Source: Enterococcus hulanensis (GTDB lineage Bacteria > Bacillota > Bacilli > Lactobacillales > Enterococcaceae). From it: a stretch of 64,000 nt of DNA. This document shows, in pieces, positions 1 through 8,404 of the stretch. Under the pieces are notes generated by a model. It was given only the letters and a program-made list of their open reading frames with translations, was not told where the DNA came from and did not search any database. Each line of letters begins with the position of its first letter. The first letter of the stretch is position 1. The position numbers were made by a program, and so were the translations under genes. Where the stretch lies: contig NZ_BJED01000013.1 of assembly GCF_005405485.1 (NCBI RefSeq), forward strand, positions 62,001 through 126,000. Direction: 5' to 3'.

Positions 1-586
1 TATCGCAAAGGACAAAGAAGTTGTATTGTTTGCTGGCGCGCAAAAAGGCTGGGGCGATGATGGCCGGATTGCTTGGGAATTATTGGCAGCGGGCTACAAG
101 GATGTCAAAATGGTCGACGGCGGCTTTGCGGCTTTGAAAAAAGCAGGACTAAAAACTGCGATTGAAAGTACGAAGCTTGATCCCGTTGAGGTCACAATCG
201 ATTCGATCGATCAGAAGCATATTATTCGGACCGACGAATTGAAAAAGGACTATGATGACTACAAGATCGTCGACGTTCGTGAAGACAAAGAATACAAAGG
301 CGAAGTCATGTACGGCGAAGCCAAAGGCGGACACCTGCCTGACGCGATCCATCTGCCTTTTACTGATCTATTCAAAAAAGACGGCACCTTGAAGAGCAAA
401 GCAGACTTAACGAAGCTCTTTGAAGACGCTGGACTAGCCAAGGACGATCAAATCGTGACCTATTGTACCGCAGGGATTCGTTCGGCTTACATGGAATTAG
501 TGATGGACATGTGCGGCTTCAAGCAGGTGAAAAACTATGACGGCTCATACTATCGTTGGGCAAAAGTCGAGGACGTAGAAAAATAA
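1..586 (+). CDS. Tandem rhodanese-domain sulfurtransferase (5' end outside window)
   Basis: The reading frame is open from the first bases, so the true start lies upstream. Two rhodanese-like domains are visible. The first, partial here, has no cysteine where the active-site loop should be (FAGAQKGWGDDG follows the central strand) and is probably non-catalytic. The second keeps a full active-site loop, YCTAGIRS, in the last third. This layout fits thiosulfate or single-cysteine sulfurtransferases, which move sulfane sulfur to thiols or cyanide; the physiological acceptor cannot be told. Its stop codon overlaps the ATG of the next membrane-protein gene by one base, so the two are co-translated and probably work together. 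Confidence 0.85.
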   Translation, partial: IAKDKEVVLFAGAQKGWGDDGRIAWELLAAGYKDVKMVDGGFAALKKAGLKTAIESTKLDPVEVTIDSIDQKHIIRTDELKKDYDDYKIVDVREDKEYKGEVMYGEAKGGHLPDAIHLPFTDLFKKDGTLKSKADLTKLFEDAGLAKDDQIVTYCTAGIRSAYMELVMDMCGFKQVKNYDGSYYRWAKVEDVEK

Positions 587-1290
587 TGGCTAAATTAAAG
601 AAACGCACGCTGGCGCGGATCGTATTGATCGTGTTGATCTTGCTGGCAGTGGTTGGCTTTTACTTCGTTCCGGGCATCCGCTCGAAGGTCACGCAGGTTT
701 TGATGCTGTTTCGTTCCATGAGTGTCGAGAGTATCGTAGGGTACCTGCGCTCCTTTGGTGTTTGGGCAGTCGTCATTTCCTTTCTACTGATGATGTTCCA
801 ATCGATCATCGCGCCGTTGCCGGCCTTTTTGATCACCTTTGCCAATGCGGCCGTTTTCGGCTGGTGGCAGGGCGCCTTGCTTTCATGGACGAGTGCGATG
901 GCGGGGGCGCTGGTCTGCTTTTATATCGCGCGGATCGCAGGCCGAGATCTAGTGGAACGGCTGAACAAAAACTTTTCACTGGATACACTGGACGCGTATT
1001 TTGATCGTTACGGCAAGCACACGATTTTGATCTGCCGCCTGCTGCCGTTTATCTCCTTTGACTTTATCAGCTATGCGGCAGGACTGACGGCGATCAAGCC
1101 GATCCCCTTTTTGATCGCAACAGGGATCGGACAACTGCCGGCGACAATCGTGTACTCGTATGTCGGCAGTAATCTGACCGGCAGCACGAAAACCATCCTG
1201 TTTGGCTTATTGAGCATGTTCGCGTTGTTTATCGCAGTCTATGTCTTTAAGCAGATTTATCAAGGACGACAGGAGAAGGAGAATAAATAA
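586..1290 (+). CDS. TVP38/TMEM64 (DedA-like) membrane protein
   Basis: A 234-residue integral membrane protein. The start is the ATG overlapping the upstream stop; an in-frame TTG at 556 lies inside the rhodanese gene and has no better ribosome site. After a basic N-terminus there are hydrophobic segments at about 10-28, 55-80, 85-115, 165-190 and 200-225. The segment ending ARIAGRD and the following FDRYGKHTILICRLLPF stretch match the VTT/SNARE-associated family. Relatives are linked to lipid scrambling or export of small compounds, but the substrate here is unknown. It is co-transcribed with the sulfurtransferase and ends at a strong terminator. Confidence 0.85.
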   Translation: MAKLKKRTLARIVLIVLILLAVVGFYFVPGIRSKVTQVLMLFRSMSVESIVGYLRSFGVWAVVISFLLMMFQSIIAPLPAFLITFANAAVFGWWQGALLSWTSAMAGALVCFYIARIAGRDLVERLNKNFSLDTLDAYFDRYGKHTILICRLLPFISFDFISYAAGLTAIKPIPFLIATGIGQLPATIVYSYVGSNLTGSTKTILFGLLSMFALFIAVYVFKQIYQGRQEKENK

Positions 1291-1291
1291 G

Positions 1292-1326
1292 AAAAGACGC
1301 TAGCAAAAAATGCTAGCGTCTTTTTT
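1292..1326. terminator. Bidirectional rho-independent terminator
   Basis: A perfect stem with arms GACGCTAGCA and TGCTAGCGTC around an A-rich loop, with A-runs before and T-runs after. It can end both the rhodanese operon and the convergent regulator gene. Confidence 0.9.
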
Positions 1327-1336
1327 ATGCCCGAAT

Positions 1337-3271
1337 TTATTCAATCAGACTTTGTTCTTGATGCAGCAGGAAATTAATGAAATCAGCAAAATTCTTTTTA
1401 TTGACTGCTTCCAGCGTGTTTTCTTCATTGGCAAAGAGCAAAGAGAGAATCTCAAATACATTGTAGAAGATCTGTTTGTCTTGTTCGCTGATTGCAAAAA
1501 GAAAAACCAAATTAACAAAGTCTTTTTTCCCCCAGCTGATGGCACGTTCACTGACGATGATGTACATCTTTGATTGTAGTGCATTCATCTTGAAGGTATG
1601 GGGAATTGCAATATTGTTAAAGGCGGTTGAAGACATTCTTTCACGGGCAAGTACATTTTCTTTAAAATCCTCTTGGGCGACTTTTTCATTCACTAAGATG
1701 TCCGCAACCACCTCAATGACTTCCTCTCTGGTTTTCAAAACTGTATTCTTCATGAAGTATTTATTATCCACGATTTGGTTGAGATTGTCTTTGAAATCCT
1801 GATAGGTTCTTTTTAGCTTGATCTCATCGATTTTAAAATATATTTTCTTTTGATCCTCACTTGTAAAAAAGGGTGTGATGGCAACAACGGGTGTACTAGA
1901 GTCAAAATTTCTGATAGGAATTGTTGAGATGATCAAATCGAAATTAGCTAGTTCTCTTTGATCAAAATTAGTCGTATACACACGTTCGATATAGATGGTG
2001 TCGTTAAATTGTGATTCCAGCTTCTTTTTCAGATCGGGTGCCAAGGTACGGACTTCAGGAACCAGCAGGGCGCAAACCAGCTTATGGTATTTTTGATTTT
2101 CCTTAGAAAAAGCGCCGCCTAAATGAAGTGCAATATAGCCGATCTCATCATCAGATATCTTCACTTGAGTAAACTCACTAATGATGCTTGTGACCGACAC
2201 CGCCAGCTCATAGATAAAGGGCTGGCCATTTTTTATTGAAGTCAATAAAGGATTTTTTAGAAAATGCCCCACTCGTGCTCGGGTAAGCAAGCTGTTGATA
2301 TGCAAAACAAATGGAATATAGAAGCTTTCATCCTTTAGATCAATGACATAGAAGTCTTTCAAAAAAGAAAGAATTTTTTCTACAATAACGATCGTCTCAT
2401 CATTTACAAAACTTTCAATATCCTCACGAGTGACTCTTTTTTGCTCGGCAGTAGAGGTTTTCGCCAGCAATAAAATATAGATCTCATAAATCTCGCTTTC
2501 TTCAATCTCGATCTTCAAAAAATCCTGCAAAGCCGCGGCCAACTGCTTAGATATATCGTAGAGTTTTTCATCTAAGATCACAATCTTAGCTGCATTACTC
2601 GAATTTGTCCCGCCGCGCATCTGCTCAATAAACAAGGTGACATGAAGCAAGATGCTTATTAAGGCATATTCGTCAACGAACAAATCATTATCGACGAGAC
2701 TATTATTGATTAAGGTCTTCATTTCAAAGATTTTCAGATCTGGAAAGAGCTGCTGGATCGTCTCCTCCGTCAGAATCAACGAATCCGTATCGCCATATAC
2801 CTGATCAATGAAGGTACGGCGCTTTTCATTTTCTTCTCCGATGACTTTTAAATAATCTCCGGCAGATACGATCTTAATATTGTATTCATCGATCTCATTA
2901 TTAAGCGCTTGAATGTCCTTTTTCACCGTTGTGACGCTTGTATAGAGCTGTTCGCTTAAATCAAAAATATTTAATGGCTGTGTCGTCTTCAGCAGGTTAA
3001 GCAAGAGGTATTTCCGGCGGCTCTCAATACTTTGGAAGGTCTGGACCGGCTCAATGTCGAAATACTGAAAGATTTTTTCACGTTGAGCGGTGTTTAGCCG
3101 GTAGCCCTTTTTAGAGGAAATGATCGCCTCAGAAAATAATTGATTAATCTGCTGGATATAGTTCTTCACTGAACGCTGCGAGTAGCCTAGTCGCTGGGCG
3201 ATTTTTTTAGAGGGCCTCCATTCATTACTTTCATCTAGTAATAGGAGGATCTTCAAATGTTTTTCAATCAT
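1337..3271 (-). CDS. PRD-domain transcriptional regulator with C-terminal PTS EIIA domain (MtlR/LicR type)
   Basis: A 644-residue regulator. It starts with a helix-turn-helix (about 15-45, KKIAQRLGYSQRSVKNYIQQ) and a second winged helix near 90-130. Two PTS regulation domains follow (about 180-390), then an EIIB-like segment, and a type-2 EIIA domain at the end with the phosphorylatable histidine in IAIPH at residue 558. The family activates sugar PTS operons according to phosphorylation by EI/HPr and cognate EII proteins. It is divergent from the EIIB-EIIC-EIIA operon at 3435, with 163 bases between the two start codons, which strongly suggests it controls that operon. A good ribosome site (AGGAG) precedes the ATG. 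Confidence 0.9.
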   Translation of the reverse strand: MIEKHLKILLLLDESNEWRPSKKIAQRLGYSQRSVKNYIQQINQLFSEAIISSKKGYRLNTAQREKIFQYFDIEPVQTFQSIESRRKYLLLNLLKTTQPLNIFDLSEQLYTSVTTVKKDIQALNNEIDEYNIKIVSAGDYLKVIGEENEKRRTFIDQVYGDTDSLILTEETIQQLFPDLKIFEMKTLINNSLVDNDLFVDEYALISILLHVTLFIEQMRGGTNSSNAAKIVILDEKLYDISKQLAAALQDFLKIEIEESEIYEIYILLLAKTSTAEQKRVTREDIESFVNDETIVIVEKILSFLKDFYVIDLKDESFYIPFVLHINSLLTRARVGHFLKNPLLTSIKNGQPFIYELAVSVTSIISEFTQVKISDDEIGYIALHLGGAFSKENQKYHKLVCALLVPEVRTLAPDLKKKLESQFNDTIYIERVYTTNFDQRELANFDLIISTIPIRNFDSSTPVVAITPFFTSEDQKKIYFKIDEIKLKRTYQDFKDNLNQIVDNKYFMKNTVLKTREEVIEVVADILVNEKVAQEDFKENVLARERMSSTAFNNIAIPHTFKMNALQSKMYIIVSERAISWGKKDFVNLVFLFAISEQDKQIFYNVFEILSLLFANEENTLEAVNKKNFADFINFLLHQEQSLIE

Positions 3272-3343
3272 AGCGGTTCTCCTAATTGTCCATTATTTAT
3301 CTAATACTATTATATCGTCTGTTCGCCCAAATTAGCTATGCCG

Positions 3344-3383
3344 CTTTTGCACTAAGGTGGTGCAAAAGTCAGATTAATTAATC
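3344..3383. promoter_or_regulatory. Inverted repeats, probable operator of the PTS operon
   Basis: CTTTTGCAC and GTGCAAAAG form a perfect 9-bp inverted repeat with a 7-base gap (3344-3368). A second perfect palindrome, GATTAATTAATC, follows at 3372-3383. An extended -10 like element (TGCTAAAGT) lies just downstream without a good -35, as expected of an activator-dependent promoter. The PRD regulator encoded divergently is the obvious candidate binder; this is inference. Confidence 0.6.
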
Positions 3384-3434
3384 CTAAAAAGCGTGCTAAA
3401 GTGAAGGCAAGTTAAAAGATGAGGAGTGATTCAG

Positions 3435-3749
3435 ATGGAAGAAATCAAAGTTATGTTGGTGTGCGGCGGCGGTGCAAGCAGCGGTTTCTTAGCCAGCAGT
3501 ATGAGAAAGGCAGCTAAGAAAAAAGGAATTGTAATGGACATTTTTGCGCGAAGTGAAGGCGATATCGACAACTATAAAAATGAGATCGATGTCTTGTTGC
3601 TGGGCCCACATTTAAGATACCTGCTGGATGAAGCAACAGAAAAAATCGCAGGAACCAATGTGAAGTTGTCTGTTATCGAAAATGATATCTACGGTTCGCT
3701 GGATGGTGCACGAGCGGTTAATAAAGTACTTCAGATGTTGGAGGAATAA
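3435..3749 (+). CDS. PTS lactose/cellobiose-family EIIB subunit
   Basis: A 104-residue cytoplasmic phosphocarrier. The active-site cysteine is residue 10 in MLVCGGGASSGF, the P-loop-like signature of the Lac/Cel EIIB family. The ATG is chosen because GAGGAG sits 8 bases upstream; an in-frame GTG at 3426 overlaps that ribosome site. It accepts phosphate from the EIIA encoded two genes downstream and passes it to sugar bound by EIIC. First gene of a four-gene operon. Confidence 0.9.
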   Translation: MEEIKVMLVCGGGASSGFLASSMRKAAKKKGIVMDIFARSEGDIDNYKNEIDVLLLGPHLRYLLDEATEKIAGTNVKLSVIENDIYGSLDGARAVNKVLQMLEE

Positions 3750-3751
3750 TC

Positions 3752-4990
3752 ATGCAAAATTTTGTAGAGTTTGTAAATAAGCGAGTTGCTCCTTTCGCAA
3801 CAAAATTGTCGCGGAATGTGTGGGTTTCTAGTTTGCAGGATGCCATTTTAAGTACCCTGCCTTTGACGCTCGTGGGATCAGTTATTTCGGTACTGTCCAT
3901 CTTGAACAACTATTTTCCTGCTATGCCGGATTTATCGCCGATCAGTTCATTTAGTTTCGGCATCATTGGCTTGGCGTTAGCCTTTGTTTTTCCGGTGTTC
4001 ATTCTTCAAAGGAAAAAAATGGATAATAAGAAAAATTTGGCGGGAATCGCGAATGTGGGCCTTTATCTAATGTTTATTACACCGACTTTTGGCGAAAACG
4101 GCGAATGGATTTTTACAGGTGAAAATTTTGGTTCAGGCGGGATGTTCTTAGGAATTATTGCCGGGTTGTTTACTGCTATGGTTTTTATTTTAATGAGCAA
4201 AATGAGCTTCTTCAAAAACAACGATACAATTCCGGATTATATCGTCTCCAGCTTTGATTCCTTTTTACCGATCCTGGTCATTTTGATTTGCGGCTACTTG
4301 GTCGTGTTTATTGCCCATATTGATTTCTTGGCGCTGTTAACTACCGCATTGTCTCCTTTGACTAGCTTCGGACAAAGCTATTTAGGATTGCTGGCCTATG
4401 TTTTTGTCACGACGATTCTGTATTCGTTCGGGATCAGTCCGTGGCTGCTCTACGGATTGTTTTATCCGATCCAATTGTCTGGTATTTCAGAAAACACACA
4501 GCTTGTAGGCCAAGGCTTAGCAGCAGTGAACATCAATACAGGAGAAGTCGTGCAAGGCTTGATTACTCTTGGCGGAATGGGTGTCACGCTGCCGTTAGCT
4601 ATTCTATTATTGTTTGCTAAATCAGGCCGCTTGAAGGCAATCGGAAAAGTCGGGATCATTCCAAGTATTTTGAATATTAATGAACCGATCGTATTTGGAG
4701 CACCGATCATGTTGAATCCGTTGTTGATGATTCCGTTTTGGATCAATTCTTTTGTAGCGACAACGATTGTCTATTTTGTCCTGCGATTTGGCTGGGTGTC
4801 AATTCCAGATAAGATATTCAATCTTTGGTTCATTCCGACTCCGATCCAAGCGTACCTCGTGACCGGAGATTTCAAAGCAATTCTTTTGGCACTTGTGGTT
4901 TTAGTAGTTGCGGCGATAATCTGGTATCCATTTTTACAGGCGTATGATAAGCAAGAACTGATGTTGGAGGCAGAAAGAAATGATGGATAA
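3752..4990 (+). CDS. PTS lactose/cellobiose-family EIIC permease
   Basis: A 412-residue polytopic membrane protein with about ten hydrophobic segments. The sugar-binding signature of EIIC Lac/Cel permeases is visible as NINEPIVFGAPIMLNP near residues 309-324. It begins three bases after the EIIB stop and overlaps the EIIA start. The substrate is likely a beta-glucoside, chitobiose-like or other disaccharide or amino sugar, but the sequence does not decide. No phospho-beta-glycosidase is in the operon, which is unusual for a cellobiose system. Confidence 0.9.
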   Translation: MQNFVEFVNKRVAPFATKLSRNVWVSSLQDAILSTLPLTLVGSVISVLSILNNYFPAMPDLSPISSFSFGIIGLALAFVFPVFILQRKKMDNKKNLAGIANVGLYLMFITPTFGENGEWIFTGENFGSGGMFLGIIAGLFTAMVFILMSKMSFFKNNDTIPDYIVSSFDSFLPILVILICGYLVVFIAHIDFLALLTTALSPLTSFGQSYLGLLAYVFVTTILYSFGISPWLLYGLFYPIQLSGISENTQLVGQGLAAVNINTGEVVQGLITLGGMGVTLPLAILLLFAKSGRLKAIGKVGIIPSILNINEPIVFGAPIMLNPLLMIPFWINSFVATTIVYFVLRFGWVSIPDKIFNLWFIPTPIQAYLVTGDFKAILLALVVLVVAAIIWYPFLQAYDKQELMLEAERNDG

Positions 4991-5330
4991 GGATGCAATC
5001 GTGCAGGTATCAATGAATATGATTCTTTACGCAGGGGATGCAAGAACGGCATTGATGGAAGCGTATGATCTATTAGAAAATGAGGAATTTGAACAAGCAG
5101 AAGAAAAAATGGCGATCGCCAGTAAATTATTGAATCAGGCGCACGGCTATCAAACGGAAATCGTCCAAAGCGAAGCTGCGGGAGAAGAAATCCAATATTC
5201 CCCTTTATTCAGCCATGCTCAAGATACGATGATGACGATTCAAGCGCAATACATTTTATCAAAAAAGATTTTTCGGCTTTTTAAAAAAAATTTTGATCGG
5301 AGTAAAGTCCATGAAGAAAATAATCGTTAA
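4980..5330 (+). CDS. PTS lactose/cellobiose-family EIIA subunit
   Basis: A 116-residue, mainly helical phosphocarrier. It keeps the family landmarks YAGDAR at 17-22 and the phospho-acceptor histidine at residue 79 in FSHAQD, matching His78 of lactococcal LacF. GGAGG precedes two adjacent ATGs; either may be used. It overlaps the EIIC gene by 11 bases and the next gene by 20, so all are translated from one message. Confidence 0.9.
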   Translation: MMDKDAIVQVSMNMILYAGDARTALMEAYDLLENEEFEQAEEKMAIASKLLNQAHGYQTEIVQSEAAGEEIQYSPLFSHAQDTMMTIQAQYILSKKIFRLFKKNFDRSKVHEENNR

Positions 5331-6027
5331 CAGCTACGAAGAGTTGAGCGAACTGACCGCCAATATCGTGGTAAGTACCATGCTGCAGGATAAGCAAGTC
5401 AACCTGTCATTGACTGCCGGCAGTACACCCAAAAGAATGTATGAATTACTGCTGGAAAAAATGAGTCATTTAGGAGAACTCACCAATATTCACTATTATA
5501 CGTTTGATGAAACACCAATCAGAAATCAAGAAGGCCAAGTAGTCGGCTTTGATAATTTTGATGGGCTGAAGCAGTCTTTCTTTGAACCAGCAAAGATTGC
5601 CGAATCACAGATTGTGGCGATGCAGGATGAGAATTATAGTAACTTTCCAGAATTGATCTCTGCTGCCGGCGGTTTGGATCTGATGGTGATCGGGATGGGA
5701 GATGATGGTCATTTTTGTGCCAACATGCCTGAATGTACACAATTCGATAAAGCCGTTTATCGGGTCAAATTAACCAATGATTTTCCGTGGAATGCTCCGT
5801 ATCAAGAAGGCTTGAAGGGGAATTACTCAGATTATATGTACACCCTTGGATTACCTAGTTTGTTAAAAGTGCAACGCGTCGTATTGATTGTCAACGGCAC
5901 TTCTAAAGCGGCAGCGGTTAAACGCGCTTTGACTGGTCCGTTGGATCAAAACTTTCCAGCATCCTATTTGCGCTTACTTCCTAATTTAACAGTGATTTTG
6001 GATCAGGAAGCCGCACAACAGCTATAA
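5311..6027 (+). CDS. Glucosamine-6-phosphate deaminase / 6-phosphogluconolactonase family enzyme
   Basis: A 238-residue NagB/6PGL-fold protein. Seen are LTAGSTPKRMYELL (phosphate-binding loop), YTFDETP (position of the NagB catalytic DE) and GMGDDGH (family GxGxDGH loop). The ATG at 5311 is preferred over an in-frame start at 5293, because the residues before it fit no homolog and a GGAG lies just upstream. As the last gene of a PTS operon it probably acts on the imported sugar phosphate, either deaminating an amino sugar phosphate or opening a lactone. Which one is unresolved. Confidence 0.75.
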   Translation: MKKIIVNSYEELSELTANIVVSTMLQDKQVNLSLTAGSTPKRMYELLLEKMSHLGELTNIHYYTFDETPIRNQEGQVVGFDNFDGLKQSFFEPAKIAESQIVAMQDENYSNFPELISAAGGLDLMVIGMGDDGHFCANMPECTQFDKAVYRVKLTNDFPWNAPYQEGLKGNYSDYMYTLGLPSLLKVQRVVLIVNGTSKAAAVKRALTGPLDQNFPASYLRLLPNLTVILDQEAAQQL

Positions 6028-6067
6028 AAAAAGATCTGACATCGGCTTGATGTCAGATCTTTTTTTG
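6026..6067. terminator. Bidirectional terminator after the PTS operon
   Basis: A stem with arms AGATCTGACATC and GATGTCAGATCT, loop GGCTT, flanked by A- and T-runs. It lies between convergent genes and can serve both. Confidence 0.9.
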
Positions 6068-6068
6068 C

Positions 6069-6983
6069 TTAGGCTTCAACATGCTGCTCTACAAAATGTT
6101 CATAGAGCGTATCTAAAAATTGAATCTCCGTCACGTTTTGATAAGGCATGACATAGAAATTCGTGAGCTGGAAGGCAGCGAGCATATTCCAGAAGAAGAA
6201 TGAATAACGCAGGATCAAAAATTCCATTTTGTAGCCGTGCATGATTTGACGGCTCAACAAGATCGCATCCGAAGCGGTCAATGTGTCATCCTTTTCCAAT
6301 AGGTAATTGGTCATGGCGTAGGACGCGCTTTTTACGATCCCCGGAATGACGAACAGCAGCGACCAAAGGAAGGTATAGATCGCGATCAAGACGTTTGCTT
6401 TCAGCACGCGATTTTTTTGTGCCTTGAGGAAATAAGCAAATATCTGCAAACCATCCGCCCGATTGCCTCTCAATGTATGAATCGCGCACCATTGCAGGAC
6501 AGCCGTAGACAATGCCGAGATCAAAAACATCAGGATCAAGGCAGCAATCATCACCAAGAACCACCATAGGATTGAAACACCAGAAAACGGACGAGCGTAG
6601 CTGGAGCCGTAGTCGTAATACTCATAATAATCATAAGGACTAAATAGATTAAAAAGGCTGCTGGTAAAAAAGCGCACATAGGCGAATTGGAAAATAAACC
6701 CTGCAACGATATTCGCGCCAATTAGCAGGATAATCGTTTTGCACCATTCACCATATCTGCCGGATAATTTCTTTTGAGCATGCTTTTTAATTTCCGCCCG
6801 TGTGATATTCAAGCCTTCCGCTTTTTCTAATTCTAATTCAAATGGTTCGTTGGTAGTTGCTTGAACGAAGGGATTGCTGCTGCCGTCTTCAGTTGGCGCA
6901 CCTTGTTCTAAGCTATAACCGCAGGCCGGACAAAACTTCGCATCCGTTCGTAATTCCGCACCGCAGTTGGGACAATATTTCAT
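6069..6983 (-). CDS. Zinc-ribbon DUF975-type membrane protein
   Basis: A 304-residue protein. The N-terminus is a zinc ribbon with two CxxC pairs (YCPNCG and FCPACG). A soluble linker follows, and then a polytopic region with about five hydrophobic segments from residue 95 on, typical of DUF975 proteins. The ATG at 6983 is chosen over one 24 bases upstream because the AAGGGTGGAG ribosome site lies between them. A short YDYYEYYDYGSSY tyrosine-rich loop sits in the first extracellular segment. Function unknown; single-gene unit. Confidence 0.8.
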   Translation of the reverse strand: MKYCPNCGAELRTDAKFCPACGYSLEQGAPTEDGSSNPFVQATTNEPFELELEKAEGLNITRAEIKKHAQKKLSGRYGEWCKTIILLIGANIVAGFIFQFAYVRFFTSSLFNLFSPYDYYEYYDYGSSYARPFSGVSILWWFLVMIAALILMFLISALSTAVLQWCAIHTLRGNRADGLQIFAYFLKAQKNRVLKANVLIAIYTFLWSLLFVIPGIVKSASYAMTNYLLEKDDTLTASDAILLSRQIMHGYKMEFLILRYSFFFWNMLAAFQLTNFYVMPYQNVTEIQFLDTLYEHFVEQHVEA

Positions 6984-7132
6984 TTCTCCACCCTTTTCCT
7001 TTTTCATTCAGTATCATCTAGTAATTATCATTGATCAGGCAACGTTCGTCAACAAGCGGACCATAAAAGATTTCGCAGAGCCCACCGCTGGGGAATTCCC
7101 GCTTTACTCCCCGAGGTCAATGGCTTATCATT

Positions 7133-7152
7133 TAGTAAAGATATCTTTACTA
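7133..7152. promoter_or_regulatory. Perfect 20-bp palindrome before the XRE regulator
   Basis: TAGTAAAGATATCTTTACTA is fully self-complementary. Its last two bases run into the AGGAG ribosome site of the XRE gene at 7165. Such placement suits an autoregulatory operator or an RNA hairpin close to the ribosome site. The binder is not known. Confidence 0.65.
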
Positions 7153-7164
7153 GGAGCGAAGGAC

Positions 7165-7377
7165 TTGAGCGTTGTAAATCATATTCGAAAAATCAGAGAA
7201 GAAAAAAAGATTCCGCAAAAAGCAATGGCGGAGGCATTAGATGTTTCGCGTCAAACAATGACAGCGATCGAAAAAGGCAAATACAATCCTAGTTTGGAGC
7301 TTTCATTGAAAATCGCGGCATATTTTGAGATGCCTTTTGACGAAATATTTTATTTAGACAAGGGGGAGAAGGAATAG
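7165..7377 (+). CDS. Small XRE-family transcriptional regulator
   Basis: A 70-residue protein that is almost only a helix-turn-helix: RKIREEKKIPQKAMAEALD, then VSRQTMTAIEKGKYNPSLEL. This is the YvaO-like subgroup often paired with a membrane protein. The TTG at 7165 is chosen because AGGAG lies 8 bases before it; the frame is open far upstream, but those residues do not look coding. The next gene starts directly after its stop. The 20-bp palindrome upstream is its likely operator. Confidence 0.85.
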   Translation: MSVVNHIRKIREEKKIPQKAMAEALDVSRQTMTAIEKGKYNPSLELSLKIAAYFEMPFDEIFYLDKGEKE

Positions 7378-7761
7378 ATGAGTTTTTTCCGAGTAACGGG
7401 AGTGAATGCTTTTATTAGTGGTGCACTATTGATTTTCGCATTGCTGTCTACGTATGCAATGGGTTCATCACTTTATTTTTTAATCAAAGAAATATTTAAG
7501 AAGAACGATGAACTGGTAAGAAAAATCGTCTTTGATGCCATGGCGATGAGCTTTGTGATAATCGTGCTTTTACACATCGTGCAAATGATTATCCGAGTGG
7601 TTCATTTTAATAAAACCGGACAAGATATCAATCTAGTTGTAACACCAGGATTAGCGATTTATCTGCTAGGCGAAAGAAGTTTGCACCTTGAATCCGTTGG
7701 TGTAGACTTAGGGATCTTTGCGATATGTCTATTGATCAATCGCTTGCGTTATCGACTTTAG
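7378..7761 (+). CDS. Small membrane protein paired with XRE regulator
   Basis: A 127-residue protein with hydrophobic segments at about 12-35, 52-72 and 105-122. It directly abuts the XRE gene, with the ribosome site GGGGGAGAAGG inside that gene's 3' end. The arrangement resembles XRE-DUF2178-type regulator/membrane pairs, but I cannot assign a family with certainty. Role unknown; it may sense a membrane signal or be the target of the regulator. Confidence 0.7.
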   Translation: MSFFRVTGVNAFISGALLIFALLSTYAMGSSLYFLIKEIFKKNDELVRKIVFDAMAMSFVIIVLLHIVQMIIRVVHFNKTGQDINLVVTPGLAIYLLGERSLHLESVGVDLGIFAICLLINRLRYRL

Positions 7762-7789
7762 GCAGAGTAGGGCAAAAGGAGGAAATCTT

Positions 7790-8322
7790 GTGAAGAATGT
7801 CTTAGCTATTTATTTACAAAAGCATGGACTAGCCATAATCGATCTTTTAAAAAGCGGAAAAATATCGGAAGCGCAATTAGCTAGGATCAGTAAAAGAGAT
7901 CCGGAGAAGTATTCAGCCAAAACATTAGACACACTGGCAAAAGAATTGAACGTCAACTCTGATGAGCTTTTGGCGGATTTGAAAAATATCCGTGACAGCC
8001 AAGAACTGTATGAAGTGACAGATGCGAATGAACTGAGACAACGAGTGAAGGAGCAGGAAGAAGAGTTTCTGGTTAAAGGCGATTTACGCGAACTTTTGAA
8101 GGAAATCAAACGCAGTCAGGTTTCTGAAATGGCAGAGACAGGTTTTGACTTAGGCTCTGGCGGATCGGGATCATTGGGGCACGCGGTGTTCTACGTGTAA
8201 TTAATTTCTTTGAAGAAGATTCAAAAACAGAAAACTTAAAGCAAGATATCGCTCAGCTGTACACGATTAAGTTTATTGACGAAGCTGCCGCAAAACTGCG
8301 CTTGAAGAAATTGGATTATTAA
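7790..8322 (+). pseudogene. Frameshifted gene with HTH-like N-terminus
   Basis: The first 136 codons run from a GTG with an AAAGGAGG ribosome site. They give an HTH-like region (about 27-62, SEAQLARISKRDPEKYSAKT) and a charged coiled segment, then stop at 8200 after a Gly/Ser-rich stretch. Directly after, another frame continues with a protein-like sequence from about 8172 (RGVLRVINFFEEDS) to the stop at 8320-8322 (AAAKLRLKKLDY). Adding one G to the GGGG run at 8176-8179 would join both parts into one protein of about 177 residues. A real one-base deletion, a sequencing error or programmed slippage are all possible. Function not recognised. Confidence 0.65.
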
Positions 8323-8330
8323 TCATTAAG

Positions 8331-8372
8331 AACACCCGCAAGCCCTGAGAATAAGGCTGCGGGTGTTTTGTT
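8331..8372 (+). terminator. Rho-independent terminator
   Basis: A stem pairing ACACCCGC and AGCC with GGCT and GCGGGTGT, followed by TTTTG. It closes the unit that begins at the XRE gene. Confidence 0.8.
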
Positions 8373-8404
8373 GTGTCTATATGCTGAGCAGTAATTGGAG
8401 AACA

